Assembly: GCA_902477755.1 (NCBI GenBank)
Contig: CABSIK010000003.1
Span: 62,001-126,000 of the forward strand
Direction: 5' to 3'
Origin: an uncultured Clostridia bacterium
GTDB taxonomy: Bacteria > Bacillota > Clostridia > Lachnospirales > Anaerotignaceae
Length of the DNA stretch: 64,000 nucleotides
Shown here piece by piece: positions 25,279 through 33,876 of this stretch; the stretch's first letter is position 1; every line of letters starts with the position of its first letter. Position numbers and translations under genes: made by a program. Below the pieces are notes generated by a model, which made no database searches, was not told the DNA's origin, and saw only the letters and a program-made list of their open reading frames with translations.

Positions 25279-26148
25279 TTATTTCACATACGCTTTGATG
25301 CGTGTAGATACCATTTCCAGCAGGACAACGGCAATAACGACGATGTATGTCAGCATGCCCATTTCCTGTAAGTCAAAGTAGAAACTGCCTGCCATAAACA
25401 GATTAAAGCCAATGCCGCCTGCACCTGCAGCCGCACCCATAGCAACGGCATTGGTGAAATTGATCTCAAACCGCATGAATGTCCATGCCACCATGGAAGT
25501 GATGGTAGAAGGCACAATTGCCTGAAAGACGATTTGCCAGTAACTTGCCCCGTTTGCTTTCAGGGCTTCGATGATACCCGGCTCGATTTCTTCAATGGAT
25601 TCCGCATAAGCCTTTGTCAGATAGGCAAAGCTGTGGAAAGTCAAACCTACTACTGCTGCCACAGAGCCAAGTCCGGCAGATACGGCAAAGATCAATACCC
25701 ACAGAACTGTAGGTACAGCACGCACCACAGCAATAAAACTTTTGATGCCATTGACCATGCGAGAGCTGGCAATATTTCTGGCACAGAGCAGCGAGCAGAA
25801 AAAGGCAAAAAACGCACCGATGATGGTAGAAAGAATCCCCAGACAAAATGTCACCAAAAGCTGGAATAACACACTTGTGAGCGTATCTCTTGTCAGTTCA
25901 GGTTCCAAAAATACAGTCTGGATGTTCTGCAAGGTAGCCTGCACCGCTCCTGCAAAGTCGATATTCTGATAATCAAATGTAGCAAAAGCCACCACCGTCA
26001 GACCCAGCAGTGTTACCATAAGGGCCTGAAGGGCATAGCGGCTTTTATTTTTTGCCTTGATCTTGATTTTTCCTTTTCCGGTACGCTCCATGATCTTTTC
26101 CAGGTCCAAGGAAATGGTTGTACCCGGCTGCAATACTTTTTCAGACAT
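25279..26148 (-). CDS. phnE: Phosphonate ABC transporter permease PhnE (second copy)
   Basis: Permease of 289 residues with about six membrane helices and the inner-membrane coupling loop EALKANGASYWQIVFQAIVP (about residues 195-214). A 40-residue charged N-terminal extension precedes the first helix. It is adjacent to a second, different PhnE (overlap of one base, TAATG), so the transporter is probably a heterodimer. PhnC supplies ATP hydrolysis and PhnD delivers phosphonate. Confidence 0.93.
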   Translation of the reverse strand: MSEKVLQPGTTISLDLEKIMERTGKGKIKIKAKNKSRYALQALMVTLLGLTVVAFATFDYQNIDFAGAVQATLQNIQTVFLEPELTRDTLTSVLFQLLVTFCLGILSTIIGAFFAFFCSLLCARNIASSRMVNGIKSFIAVVRAVPTVLWVLIFAVSAGLGSVAAVVGLTFHSFAYLTKAYAESIEEIEPGIIEALKANGASYWQIVFQAIVPSTITSMVAWTFMRFEINFTNAVAMGAAAGAGGIGFNLFMAGSFYFDLQEMGMLTYIVVIAVVLLEMVSTRIKAYVK

Positions 26149-26939
26149 TACAAAATCACCTTCCTAATTTTGTTGGATACGCCTTCAATGATCAGTACCA
26201 GCACCACAATGGAAAGTACCACCAGACTGGCAGAAGAAAAATCCAACCGTTTATAATACAAATCAAAAAGATAACCAATCCCTGTGGCTGTCAAAATGCC
26301 GATAAGGGTGGAACTTCTGATATTGGTTTCGATCATATACAATACCCATGTGATGACACCGGGCAAAGAGGATGGCAAAATCCCCTGAAATACTACATGG
26401 ATGAATCTGCCGCCAGTAGCTTCCAGCGCCTCCACACAATTGGAGCTGACCTCGTCAATGGTTTCAATGAAGGCTCGAGTCAACAGACCGAATGTGGTAA
26501 AGAATAATGCAAAAAATCCTGTCAGGATGTTCTGCCCAAAGGAGAACATCAGCAGCATTGCCCAAACAACATCGGGTACATTCCGAAAAAATGCCGCTAC
26601 AATACGCACCAAGCGATTGATGCTCCAATGGATTTTGGTAATGCCTGAACCAAGCAGACTAAAGAAAAAAGCGCAGATGCCTGCCAAAACCGTTACAGCT
26701 ACGGACAGCAGCGCTGTTTCCACCAGTTTATCCAGAATCTTAGGCAAACGTTCCATGGCACCTTCATCGGGAATCAGATTGGAAAAAATCCAGTAAAGTG
26801 CGTCAGGAAAAGACTGGATGCCTTCTGTCAAATGGAACTGGGTCACTAAAGATGCACCGCAGAAGATCAATATCAGACTCAAAAAAACAAGGGTATATGT
26901 CATTTTTCTTTTTTGGAAAATGTCCATGGTTTTTTCCAT
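26148..26939 (-). CDS. phnE: Phosphonate ABC transporter permease PhnE (first copy)
   Basis: Permease of about 263 residues with six hydrophobic segments and the coupling loop EALEATGGRFIHVVFQGILP (about residues 175-194). It differs clearly from the neighbouring copy, so the two are old paralogues and not a recent duplication. The start at 26939 is chosen because GAGGTGA lies just upstream; a GTG at 26948 overlaps that site. It begins 5 bases after the phnC stop. Confidence 0.93.
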   Translation of the reverse strand: MEKTMDIFQKRKMTYTLVFLSLILIFCGASLVTQFHLTEGIQSFPDALYWIFSNLIPDEGAMERLPKILDKLVETALLSVAVTVLAGICAFFFSLLGSGITKIHWSINRLVRIVAAFFRNVPDVVWAMLLMFSFGQNILTGFFALFFTTFGLLTRAFIETIDEVSSNCVEALEATGGRFIHVVFQGILPSSLPGVITWVLYMIETNIRSSTLIGILTATGIGYLFDLYYKRLDFSSASLVVLSIVVLVLIIEGVSNKIRKVIL

Positions 26940-26944
26940 TATGC

Positions 26945-27718
26945 TCACCTCTGTAAATCCATAATCAAATCATTGGCAGAGGACTGATAAATCTGCTGAA
27001 TGATTTCTTTTGTCAAATTTTCGGCAGGACCGTCATATACGATTTTCCCGCCGGAAACCCCGATGATTCTCTCGGAATATTTGATAGCTACATCAACCTG
27101 ATGCAGGTTCACCAGACAGGTGATGCCTTTTGTCCGGTTGATTTCCTGCAGCTGGTCCATGATGACTTTGGACGCTTTGGGATCCAAAGATGCGATGGGT
27201 TCATCGCAAAGAATCATTTTGGGTTTCTGCATAATGGCTCTGGCGATGCCTACGCGCTGTTTCTGTCCGCCAGAAAGTTCGTCGCAGCGCTTATATACCT
27301 GATCTGAAAGCCCCATTTCCTGAATGATACGGAAAGCTTCCTTTTTTTCTTCTTCTGTATAGTGTCCTGCCATACCGCTGATGGCAGATTTTTTCCCCAG
27401 ACAACCGTGGAGTACGTTTTCGATGACGCTCAGTCGTTCCACCAGATTATAATGCTGGAAAATCATACCGATTTTCGCCCGCATCTGACGCATCTCCGCT
27501 TTGCCTGCCTGTCGTACATCGTGTCCATCAAAAATAATGGTCCCTTCAGACGCATCAACCAGACGGTTGATGCATCTGAGCAGCGTGGATTTCCCAGCGC
27601 CGGAAGGACCAATGATGGATACGAATTCGCCTTTTTCTATGGAAAACGTAATGTCACTCAATGCCTTTGTGACATTGTCATAAGATTTGCTTACGTTTTG
27701 AAATTCCAGTAATGCCAT
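26945..27718 (-). CDS. phnC: Phosphonate ABC transporter ATPase PhnC
   Basis: ATP-binding subunit of the phosphonate importer, about 257 residues. Walker A is GPSGAGKST (about residues 36-44), the signature LSGGQKQRVGIARA (about 150), Walker B MILCDEPIASLD (about 168). The segment GMIFQHYNLVERLSVIENVLHG (about residues 81-102, Q-loop included) is typical of PhnC. The start at 27718 lies behind GGAGGAG; the longer frame overlaps phnD. It follows phnD by 28 bases. Confidence 0.95.
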   Translation of the reverse strand: MALLEFQNVSKSYDNVTKALSDITFSIEKGEFVSIIGPSGAGKSTLLRCINRLVDASEGTIIFDGHDVRQAGKAEMRQMRAKIGMIFQHYNLVERLSVIENVLHGCLGKKSAISGMAGHYTEEEKKEAFRIIQEMGLSDQVYKRCDELSGGQKQRVGIARAIMQKPKMILCDEPIASLDPKASKVIMDQLQEINRTKGITCLVNLHQVDVAIKYSERIIGVSGGKIVYDGPAENLTKEIIQQIYQSSANDLIMDLQR

Positions 27719-27746
27719 GCTTTTCTCCTCCATCGTTTGCTGTTTT

Positions 27747-28814
27747 TCATTCACCCAGGTCACGGATGGGGTCAAACCAGGAATCGTCTACCAGGACAAA
27801 TCTTTCATTTTCAGATTTTTCAAACATACCTACATTTTCAGAATCTTCAGGAACAAAGATTACTTCGTTGTTTGCCACTTCGTCAGATGTGAACAGATCC
27901 TGAATTGCTTTTACATCTGCAGGGTCCAGTGCTTCGGAGTTGTAAGCGAAAGGTCCGTTCAGTACAGGTGTAGACTGGATAACGACGAATTCTTTGCCTG
28001 TTACAGTATCAAAAGGTGCGCTTGCGTCGCTGTTGATGGTATAAACAGAACCGGTTGTGTTTGCTTCGCCTTCGGTGCAGGATGCATAAGGTGCGATTTC
28101 TGTATCACAGAATGCTGCAACATCAGCTTTGCCGGACAGCAGGTTAAATGCAGAACCCTGATGAGAACCACCGAAAAGTACCTGAGAGAACAGTTTGCCT
28201 TCGCCGCCTTCGATCAGGTCATCTTCTGTCAGATTCTGGTCTGCGAAGTGAGAAATGATAGAGCTTGTGGGTACTTTAAAACCGGATGTGGAGCTGTTAG
28301 AAACGAAGGACATGCGTTTGCCTGCAATGTTGTCGATGCTGTAGCTGTCACCGTCTGCATATTCGCCTTCTTCGCCTTTGTTGACTGCCAGAAAGCTGTA
28401 GTATTTTGCGTCATCCAGTGTGCCGGAAGCACCAGAGTTTACAAACAGAGGCAGGATTGCATCATTGGCGTTTTTCGCTTCGATATAGCCCTGTGCGCCC
28501 ATGAAACAGATCTGTGCTGTACCATTTGCCAGAGATTCAATGGCAATTGCGTAGTCTGTTGTCAGTTTCTGTTCAACTTTTTTGCCGGTTGCTTCTTCAA
28601 TCAAACGAGCGTATTCGCTGCGAGCAACATCGTAGTCTTCTGCGGATTCATTGGGATACCATACCAGTGTGATGGTGTCCGCATATTCGCCTGTGCTTTC
28701 AGCCGTCTGAGAAGTTTCTGTGCTTTCTTCTGCTGCCGGTGCACCGCATCCCGCAAATACAGATGCAGCCAGTGTCGCTGCCAACGCTGTGGTCAAAAGT
28801 TTCTTAAATTTCAT
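27747..28814 (-). CDS. phnD: Phosphonate-binding lipoprotein PhnD
   Basis: Extracellular substrate-binding protein of the phosphonate importer, 355 residues. The signal peptide MKFKKLLTTALAATLAASV ends in the lipobox SVFAGC, so Cys22 is lipidated. A Ser/Thr/Glu-rich linker (about residues 25-42) leads to the type 2 periplasmic-binding fold with the PhnD-like motifs ICFMGAQGYIEA (about residue 101) and SNSSTSGFKVPTS (about 170). It is the first gene of the phn operon, as expected for the protein needed in greatest amount. The upstream region has candidate regulatory dyads. Confidence 0.94.
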   Translation of the reverse strand: MKFKKLLTTALAATLAASVFAGCGAPAAEESTETSQTAESTGEYADTITLVWYPNESAEDYDVARSEYARLIEEATGKKVEQKLTTDYAIAIESLANGTAQICFMGAQGYIEAKNANDAILPLFVNSGASGTLDDAKYYSFLAVNKGEEGEYADGDSYSIDNIAGKRMSFVSNSSTSGFKVPTSSIISHFADQNLTEDDLIEGGEGKLFSQVLFGGSHQGSAFNLLSGKADVAAFCDTEIAPYASCTEGEANTTGSVYTINSDASAPFDTVTGKEFVVIQSTPVLNGPFAYNSEALDPADVKAIQDLFTSDEVANNEVIFVPEDSENVGMFEKSENERFVLVDDSWFDPIRDLGE

Positions 28815-28854
28815 ACTTCATTCTCCTTTTTGATTGTTTGCTTATTTATGATGA

Positions 28855-28951
28855 GAGCTGATCGCTCACACAATGACAGTATAAAGTTTTAGAAAAAGAG
28901 CTACCATCAAGCTCCTGTTATTTTTTCTTAAAGAAATCCCATAAAAATCCC
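28855..28951 (-). promoter_or_regulatory. Control region of the phn operon
   Basis: A TATACT -10 candidate (28878-28883) has no good -35 box, which suggests activator dependence. The dyad GAGCT-N7-AGCTC (28898-28914) covers the -35 position and a related dyad GAGC-N5-GCTC (28855-28867) lies just past the expected start. Further upstream a 7-base direct repeat, AAATCCC on the plus strand (28934-28940 and 28945-28951), has an 11-base period, as response regulators of the PhoB/PhoP class prefer. None of these is proven. Confidence 0.4.
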
Positions 28952-29140
28952 GATCAATGTTAAAGATATTTTTTATGTACCATCAGAGGAAAATATTTGT
29001 CCATTGCAGTATTTTTCAACGGTTGCGCCTTTTTTTCTAAAAAAACAAAAGTGTTTTGAAAAGCTTTCTTAAAATCTTTGTATAAACTGAAAAAAATCCA
29101 TATGAAATTTTAAATTCTGTATCACAAATTCCTTCTAAAA
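28952..29140. other. AT-rich region between phn control sites and the SASP terminator
   Basis: I see no gene here. There are several A/T runs and one weak promoter-like pair (TTGAAA and TATTTT, 18-base spacer, minus strand) but nothing convincing. Confidence 0.4.
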
Positions 29141-29188
29141 GAAAACCCCCTTTTGGAGAGATTATCTTTCCAAAAAGGGGTTCTTTTT
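29141..29188 (-). terminator. Terminator after the SASP gene
   Basis: On the minus strand AACCCCTTTTTGGAAAG pairs with CTCTCCAAAAGGGGGTT around a short loop, followed by TTCTTTT. The stem is long and stable. Confidence 0.85.
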
Positions 29189-29212
29189 TCTTATTGCTTT
29201 ATGCCGGAATGC

Positions 29213-29434
29213 TTAGCTGTGTTTCTTTTCAGCCATCATTTTTTCCTGTGCTTCGATCATTTTCTTAACCATATAGCCGCCTACATAGCCGTTCTGTGCG
29301 GATGTCAGGTCGCCGTTGTAACCTTTTTTCAGAGGCACGCCGATTTCATTTGCCACTTCGTATTTGAACTGTTCCAAAGCGGCTCTTGCCTCAGGTACGT
29401 TTACTTTGTTGCTTGTAGAAGATGTGTTGCTCAT
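29213..29434 (-). CDS. Alpha/beta-type small acid-soluble spore protein
   Basis: Spore DNA-protecting protein of 73 residues. The core matches the alpha/beta SASP family: ARAALEQFKYEVANEIGV (about residues 17-34, containing the germination protease site around the Glu before VANE) and NGDLTSAQNGYVGGYMVKKM (about 40-59). Such proteins coat spore DNA and are degraded by Gpr at germination. GGAGG precedes the ATG and a sigma-G-type promoter lies upstream. It is strong evidence that the organism sporulates. Confidence 0.96.
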   Translation of the reverse strand: MSNTSSTSNKVNVPEARAALEQFKYEVANEIGVPLKKGYNGDLTSAQNGYVGGYMVKKMIEAQEKMMAEKKHS

Positions 29435-29481
29435 GGTTAAAAACCTCCTTCAAAAAAACTGTTTGTTTGGTGTTGCAATGT

Positions 29482-29511
29482 TAGTATGACACAGACGGAT
29501 TTTATTATGTC
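29482..29511 (-). promoter_or_regulatory. Sigma-G-type promoter of the SASP gene
   Basis: On the minus strand GACATA (29506-29511) is followed after 17 bases by CATACTA (29482-29488). This fits the forespore consensus (GNATR, then CATNNTA) and agrees with the function of the gene. Confidence 0.75.
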
Positions 29512-29603
29512 AGGTACATATTGGCACAAAAATTGCATAAATTTTGAAAATATATTTTTCAAAAGAAAAAGGCATGACAGTTAGGAGTATCTTCATAAAA
29601 AAC

Positions 29604-29650
29604 AAAGAAAGCCAAAATCCTTATCATCATAAAGGATTCCAGCTTTCTTA
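29604..29650 (-). terminator. Repeat-family terminator, copy B
   Basis: On the minus strand AGAAAGCTGGAATCCTT pairs with AAGGATTTTGGCTTTCT, followed by TTGTTTTTTA. It ends the WG-repeat gene pair and closely matches copies A, C and D. Confidence 0.8.
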
Positions 29651-29724
29651 TGATATTGAGATTTTATTTGATATGTTTTCTTAAGGGGAAGTTGCTTTCT
29701 GTCATACCTTTTCCCATATATAGA

Positions 29725-31308
29725 TTATACAATAGGATTTTTCACAACGCCCCATTGATCCTGTATTCTTACCACCGCATATCCATCTTGGAATCTTCCC
29801 GCCTCATCAAATATAGGAGAAATGACCATTTTTCCCGTTTCGTCTATATAGCCATATTTTTGTGTCTTTTCATCTAATTCAGCAGAAAGCCCTTCTGAAA
29901 GACTGAAAAGCAGATTACCCTGTTCCATGGAAACTTCCCCGTTCTTATCATAATAACGATCAACTCTATCCGTTTCACCAGAAGGCAGCATCACAAACTG
30001 GGATATATGCAAACAATCCTCACAACTACCATAAAACTCTCCTGACTGATCTGCAATTTTCCTAACTTTTTCACCTTTTGTATTGATGAGCCATACTGGG
30101 CCGTTTTCTTCTTCCCGTACAAAAGCTGTACCTTCGCTGAAATTGGATGCCCATACATACTGCGGTGCAATGACTTCTTCTCCCTGAAGGTTGATATAGC
30201 CATATCCCTGTTCTGTCTGTACCAAAGCCATACCATCCTGAAAACTTTTACAAGACTTGTACTTGGGCTCTACAACATAGTTTCCTTTCTTGTCAATGTA
30301 CCCTTTTTTTCCTGTTTCTAAATCGCGAACAACTGCTCGTTCTTCAGCAAAGTATCCACCATCGGCAAATTGCAGAGGAATCTGCAACGTTCCATTTGCA
30401 TCAACATAGCCTTCCACCGTCTGACCATCCTTTTCGTCACTTACGCATGCCAGCCCTTCCTCAAAATCACCTATGGAATCATAAGCCACGTCGAACTGTT
30501 TCTGTCCATTTTCATCCATAACGTATTCCTGTTCCCATTTCTCTGTGTATACACAGAACATTCCTTCTCCCAAATACTGTATCCTGAAGATTTCTCCTGG
30601 TGCGAAATGACTTTTTACTTTTCCGTTGCTGTCCAAAATATCGTAAGCGTATTTGTAATATCCTTCTGTATCATCGATTCCAAGGAAATATCCATCTCCC
30701 AGATTTTGTATGCCACTGTATGCAGCGGTCAGTGCCACCGCATAGACGGGTGCCTGTCCTTCGCCGGAAATGACAGGTGTTTTCAGATTTTCTTCAAAAA
30801 TGATCTGATTTTCCGGAATAGTTACAGCCACTTCCTGTTTTGCGCTGTTCCAATGAAAATCTGCATCTGTCAACTGGTATCCGTATTGATTCAATATAGT
30901 AAGCCAGTTCCGCAGAGGAATGAATAAACGACCATTTTTCACTTCCATCTGCCCCACAACAGGCTGTTCTTCGCGATTGACAACGATCTTATTTTCCTTC
31001 ACATACAAAAATACGGAATTTTCTCCCAGAAGCACCCCTGCCTGCTGGTCTACACTATTCCAATAGATTTGTGCATCAGGATTGATGGATGTAAAAAATG
31101 TCCGCAAGGGCAGCATCACATAGCCATCTTTCAGATAGATTTCTGTATCCAAAGACTGCAAGACATCATCCTTGTAAAAATTCGTCGTACCAACAATTCC
31201 ACGATACACATGGGGCTCCTGCAACAAGCGTTCCTCCTTCGCCCATGCTGGTACCGTCCCTGTCAAAAGCAAAGCACTGCTCAGTAAAATACAAAACCCT
31301 TTTTTCAT
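29725..31308 (-). CDS. Secreted WG-repeat protein with copper-amine-oxidase-like stalk domain (copy 1)
   Basis: Exported protein of about 527 residues. The signal peptide starts MKKGFCILLSSALLLTG and ends near AWA. The first third (about residues 40-150) has two beta repeats of the copper amine oxidase N-terminal type (YVMLPLRTFFTS and NGRLFIPLRNW), a wall-associated stalk domain. The rest consists of WG/KWG-type repeats with motifs such as GKKGYIDKKGNYVVEPKYKS and KYGYIDETGKMVISPIFDE. The start lies behind GGGGG. It follows the paralogue by 21 bases, in one operon. A ligand or adhesion role is possible but unknown. Confidence 0.82.
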   Translation of the reverse strand: MKKGFCILLSSALLLTGTVPAWAKEERLLQEPHVYRGIVGTTNFYKDDVLQSLDTEIYLKDGYVMLPLRTFFTSINPDAQIYWNSVDQQAGVLLGENSVFLYVKENKIVVNREEQPVVGQMEVKNGRLFIPLRNWLTILNQYGYQLTDADFHWNSAKQEVAVTIPENQIIFEENLKTPVISGEGQAPVYAVALTAAYSGIQNLGDGYFLGIDDTEGYYKYAYDILDSNGKVKSHFAPGEIFRIQYLGEGMFCVYTEKWEQEYVMDENGQKQFDVAYDSIGDFEEGLACVSDEKDGQTVEGYVDANGTLQIPLQFADGGYFAEERAVVRDLETGKKGYIDKKGNYVVEPKYKSCKSFQDGMALVQTEQGYGYINLQGEEVIAPQYVWASNFSEGTAFVREEENGPVWLINTKGEKVRKIADQSGEFYGSCEDCLHISQFVMLPSGETDRVDRYYDKNGEVSMEQGNLLFSLSEGLSAELDEKTQKYGYIDETGKMVISPIFDEAGRFQDGYAVVRIQDQWGVVKNPIV

Positions 31309-31329
31309 GTAAAATTCCCCCTTCATGTA

Positions 31330-32922
31330 TTATTTTATCATAGGATTTTTAATAACCCCTACTTTTTCGGTTCTTCCGCCATTTTCATTTGGAATACTCA
31401 GTTCTACCACAGCATATCCGCCCTCAAACGATTCGGCATAGTCAAATATCGGAGAAATGACCATATTTCCTGTTTCATCAGCATAGCCGTATTTTCCCGT
31501 TTCTTTATCCAGCACAGCAGAAAGTCCCTCCGAAAAACCAGACCGAAGTTCGTATGTTTCTCTGGAAATTTCTCCATTTTTGTCATAGTAGCGATAAACA
31601 CCTTGGTACCCCTGCGGATAATCTACCTCCATCATATCACCAGATGGAGAATAGAAATAAGATGTTTCCTCCGGCAATTCCAGTAATTTTCTGACTTCTT
31701 TTCCGTTTTTATCAATAACGATGATCTGCTGATCTTTCGTAACGACAAAAGCGGTGCCGTTTTGGAAATCACTGACAAATTCATACTGTGGAGGAACCAC
31801 TTCTTCTCCCTGATGGTTGATGAAGCCTTCCCCAGAAATTGCCTGCACATGTGCCAGTCCTTCTTGGAAAGGATCTGCGGAGCGGTACTTTGGTTCAATA
31901 ACCACATTCCCTTTTTTGTCAATAAAACTATATTGTCCAATGCCAGATTCACTCATGGATACAGTTGCCACACCTTCTGAAAAATTTCCTGCATAACCAT
32001 ATTCCATGGGAATTCGTAAATTTCCTTCCGTATCTACATAGCCATACCGATAGCCATTTTCGCTTTTTTCCCAAATGGATGCTAATCCTTCATTATATCC
32101 TATTATTGAATCATAAGGCACAGAAAACAACTGATTTCCATTGGCATCCACCACATATTGAGGCTGTTCTTTTCCTTTATAAATATAGAAACGATCTTCT
32201 CCCAAATATCCGATACGGCTGATTGTTCCGGGGGCAAAGGTTGCAAGGACTTTTCCGGTACTGTCAAAAATCTCCAACGCCCCTGCATTATCTCGTTTTC
32301 CTACGATGAAATAGCCATCCCCTGCATTATGGATAGAATCATATTCCTCTGTTGGTTCCACCAGATATACCGGTTTCTGTCCTTCTCCAGTAATTTCTGT
32401 CTTTTCCAATTCCTGCTCCCTGTTGATGACATATTCACCAACTTTGACAATGGCTTCCCCTTTTTCGTTGTCCCATACAATGCTGTTTTCATCCATTTCA
32501 TAATTGCAGCGTGTCAGGATTCCCTGCCAGTTTCGCAAAGGTACAAACAAGCGCCCATCTTTTACTTCCAGTCTGCCCGATACACGAATCTTTCCATACT
32601 CTACCTGTATCTTATTTTTCGGTACATCCAGCAGGATACGATATGCTCCCATCCATACCGTTGCCACCTGCTTTTCCCGATCCCATAGGATCTGAGCATC
32701 CTCATCTACTGCTGTAAAGAACGTCCGTACCGGCAGCATTACATAGCCGTCTTTGATATAGATTTCCGTATCTAAAGGCTGCAAAACATCGTCTTTGTAA
32801 AAATTTTTCGTACCTACTTCCGCTCGATAGGTATGAGTCACCTGTTCCACATCATTTCCATATACTGGCACCGTTCCCATCAGTATGGCACTGCTCAGCA
32901 AAATGCAAAACCCTTTTTTCAT
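31330..32922 (-). CDS. Secreted WG-repeat protein with copper-amine-oxidase-like stalk domain (copy 2)
   Basis: Paralogue of the next gene, 530 residues with the same layout: the signal peptide begins with the identical MKKGFCILLSSA, then NFYKDDVLQPLDTEIYIKDG and the stalk repeats, then WG repeats (YGYADETGNMVISPIFDYAE near the C terminus). N and C termini are the best conserved parts; the middle has diverged, so the duplication is not recent. It is the promoter-proximal gene of the pair. A GGAGGGG site precedes the ATG. Neither copy has an LPXTG anchor. Confidence 0.82.
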   Translation of the reverse strand: MKKGFCILLSSAILMGTVPVYGNDVEQVTHTYRAEVGTKNFYKDDVLQPLDTEIYIKDGYVMLPVRTFFTAVDEDAQILWDREKQVATVWMGAYRILLDVPKNKIQVEYGKIRVSGRLEVKDGRLFVPLRNWQGILTRCNYEMDENSIVWDNEKGEAIVKVGEYVINREQELEKTEITGEGQKPVYLVEPTEEYDSIHNAGDGYFIVGKRDNAGALEIFDSTGKVLATFAPGTISRIGYLGEDRFYIYKGKEQPQYVVDANGNQLFSVPYDSIIGYNEGLASIWEKSENGYRYGYVDTEGNLRIPMEYGYAGNFSEGVATVSMSESGIGQYSFIDKKGNVVIEPKYRSADPFQEGLAHVQAISGEGFINHQGEEVVPPQYEFVSDFQNGTAFVVTKDQQIIVIDKNGKEVRKLLELPEETSYFYSPSGDMMEVDYPQGYQGVYRYYDKNGEISRETYELRSGFSEGLSAVLDKETGKYGYADETGNMVISPIFDYAESFEGGYAVVELSIPNENGGRTEKVGVIKNPMIK

Positions 32923-32960
32923 ACACGCCCCTCCATTCCACTGGATTCATCTTTAAACCC

Positions 32961-32989
32961 AGTATAACAGAAATCCATTTTTTGTCTGC
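32961..32989 (-). promoter_or_regulatory. Candidate promoter of the WG-repeat gene pair
   Basis: TATACT (32961-32966) on the minus strand, with GCAGAC 17 bases upstream as a weak -35. Further upstream lies the dyad TACAT-TC-ATGTA (33018-33029). Both are suggestive only. Confidence 0.4.
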
Positions 32990-33094
32990 TGTTTTAAGAA
33001 ATCTGTACACCTTTTGATACATTCATGTAATATTTGTTATCTAAATGTTACAAAAATAGAGAAAAGCAGATTTCCACAGATAAAACCTTCGCAA

Positions 33095-33143
33095 AAACAA
33101 GAAAGCTGGAACCCTTTGTGTAATAAGGACTCCAGCTTTCTTT
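33095..33143 (-). terminator. Repeat-family terminator, copy C
   Basis: On the minus strand AAAGAAAGCTGGAGTCCTT pairs with AAGGGTTCCAGCTTTCTT, followed by GTTTTTG. It lies about 45 bases after the membrane protein gene at 33187. Confidence 0.8.
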
Positions 33144-33186
33144 ATAAAAATGTCTCCAAATTCCATTCTTTTACGGAATTCTTTTC

Positions 33187-33876
33187 TCAAGCATACATTC
33201 TAAACAGCTTTGCCATCTTATACAGATAAACCAGCTGCACAATGGCAATCACAAAAATACCAATGGCAAATACCAAAATAAGCAGCGCTGCCAGCAAAAA
33301 GGATATTAATACAACCAATGTGCTTACAATCATCCCCACAATGACCACACAATACCATTTCCACAATTTCAGCCACTTTTGAGAGAATTCCAAATCAAAA
33401 TCCTGCAGCACTGCCGCATGGCTATGGAATTCATAATATTTTGCTACCAATCCCAAAATGAGTACTGGAAGCCCAATGATAAGAACAACCAATGGATTTT
33501 CCACCTGAATCACTTCTAATGCCATAGCTAACACCGCAGAGAAAATGCTGAATATACCAGCCATGCGGTATTTTTCTTCTACCTTTGTCATGGGCATCAA
33601 GAATACACCATACAAAATCCCTACAACCATGGACAAAATGGTTCCAAAGACATAAACAGTTGATTCCTTACCAAAAATATTTTCATTGCCCAGAATGCCT
33701 GCAATGGCACTGGGAATGATGAGCCAGAACAAAATCCACAGCCATTTTCCCAGCACTTCCGCATGTTCTTTCTTTACAGATTCCTGTGCCAAAATGTTTC
33801 CATCCTTTAAAATATCTAGCGTTTGTGCATGATCCACATGCGTATCCTGATTCTTTTCATCATATCTTTCTTCCAT
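33187..33876 (-). CDS. Hypothetical multi-pass membrane protein
   Basis: I do not recognise the family. The protein of 229 residues has a hydrophilic N terminus (about residues 1-42) and then six or so hydrophobic segments (LWILFWLIIPSAIAGIL, VFGTILSMVVGILYGVF, FSIFSAVLAMALEVI, LVVLIIGLPVLILGLV, then two near the C terminus). No catalytic motif or transporter signature is visible. A GGGGG ribosome binding site precedes the ATG. It has its own terminator of the repeat family and sits alone in an accessory stretch. Confidence 0.7.
   Translation of the reverse strand: MEERYDEKNQDTHVDHAQTLDILKDGNILAQESVKKEHAEVLGKWLWILFWLIIPSAIAGILGNENIFGKESTVYVFGTILSMVVGILYGVFLMPMTKVEEKYRMAGIFSIFSAVLAMALEVIQVENPLVVLIIGLPVLILGLVAKYYEFHSHAAVLQDFDLEFSQKWLKLWKWYCVVIVGMIVSTLVVLISFLLAALLILVFAIGIFVIAIVQLVYLYKMAKLFRMYA

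Noticed and set aside
27717..28892. 391-codon open frame on the plus strand opposite phnD
   Set aside because: Shadow of phnD; cysteine-rich, low-complexity translation without a ribosome binding site.
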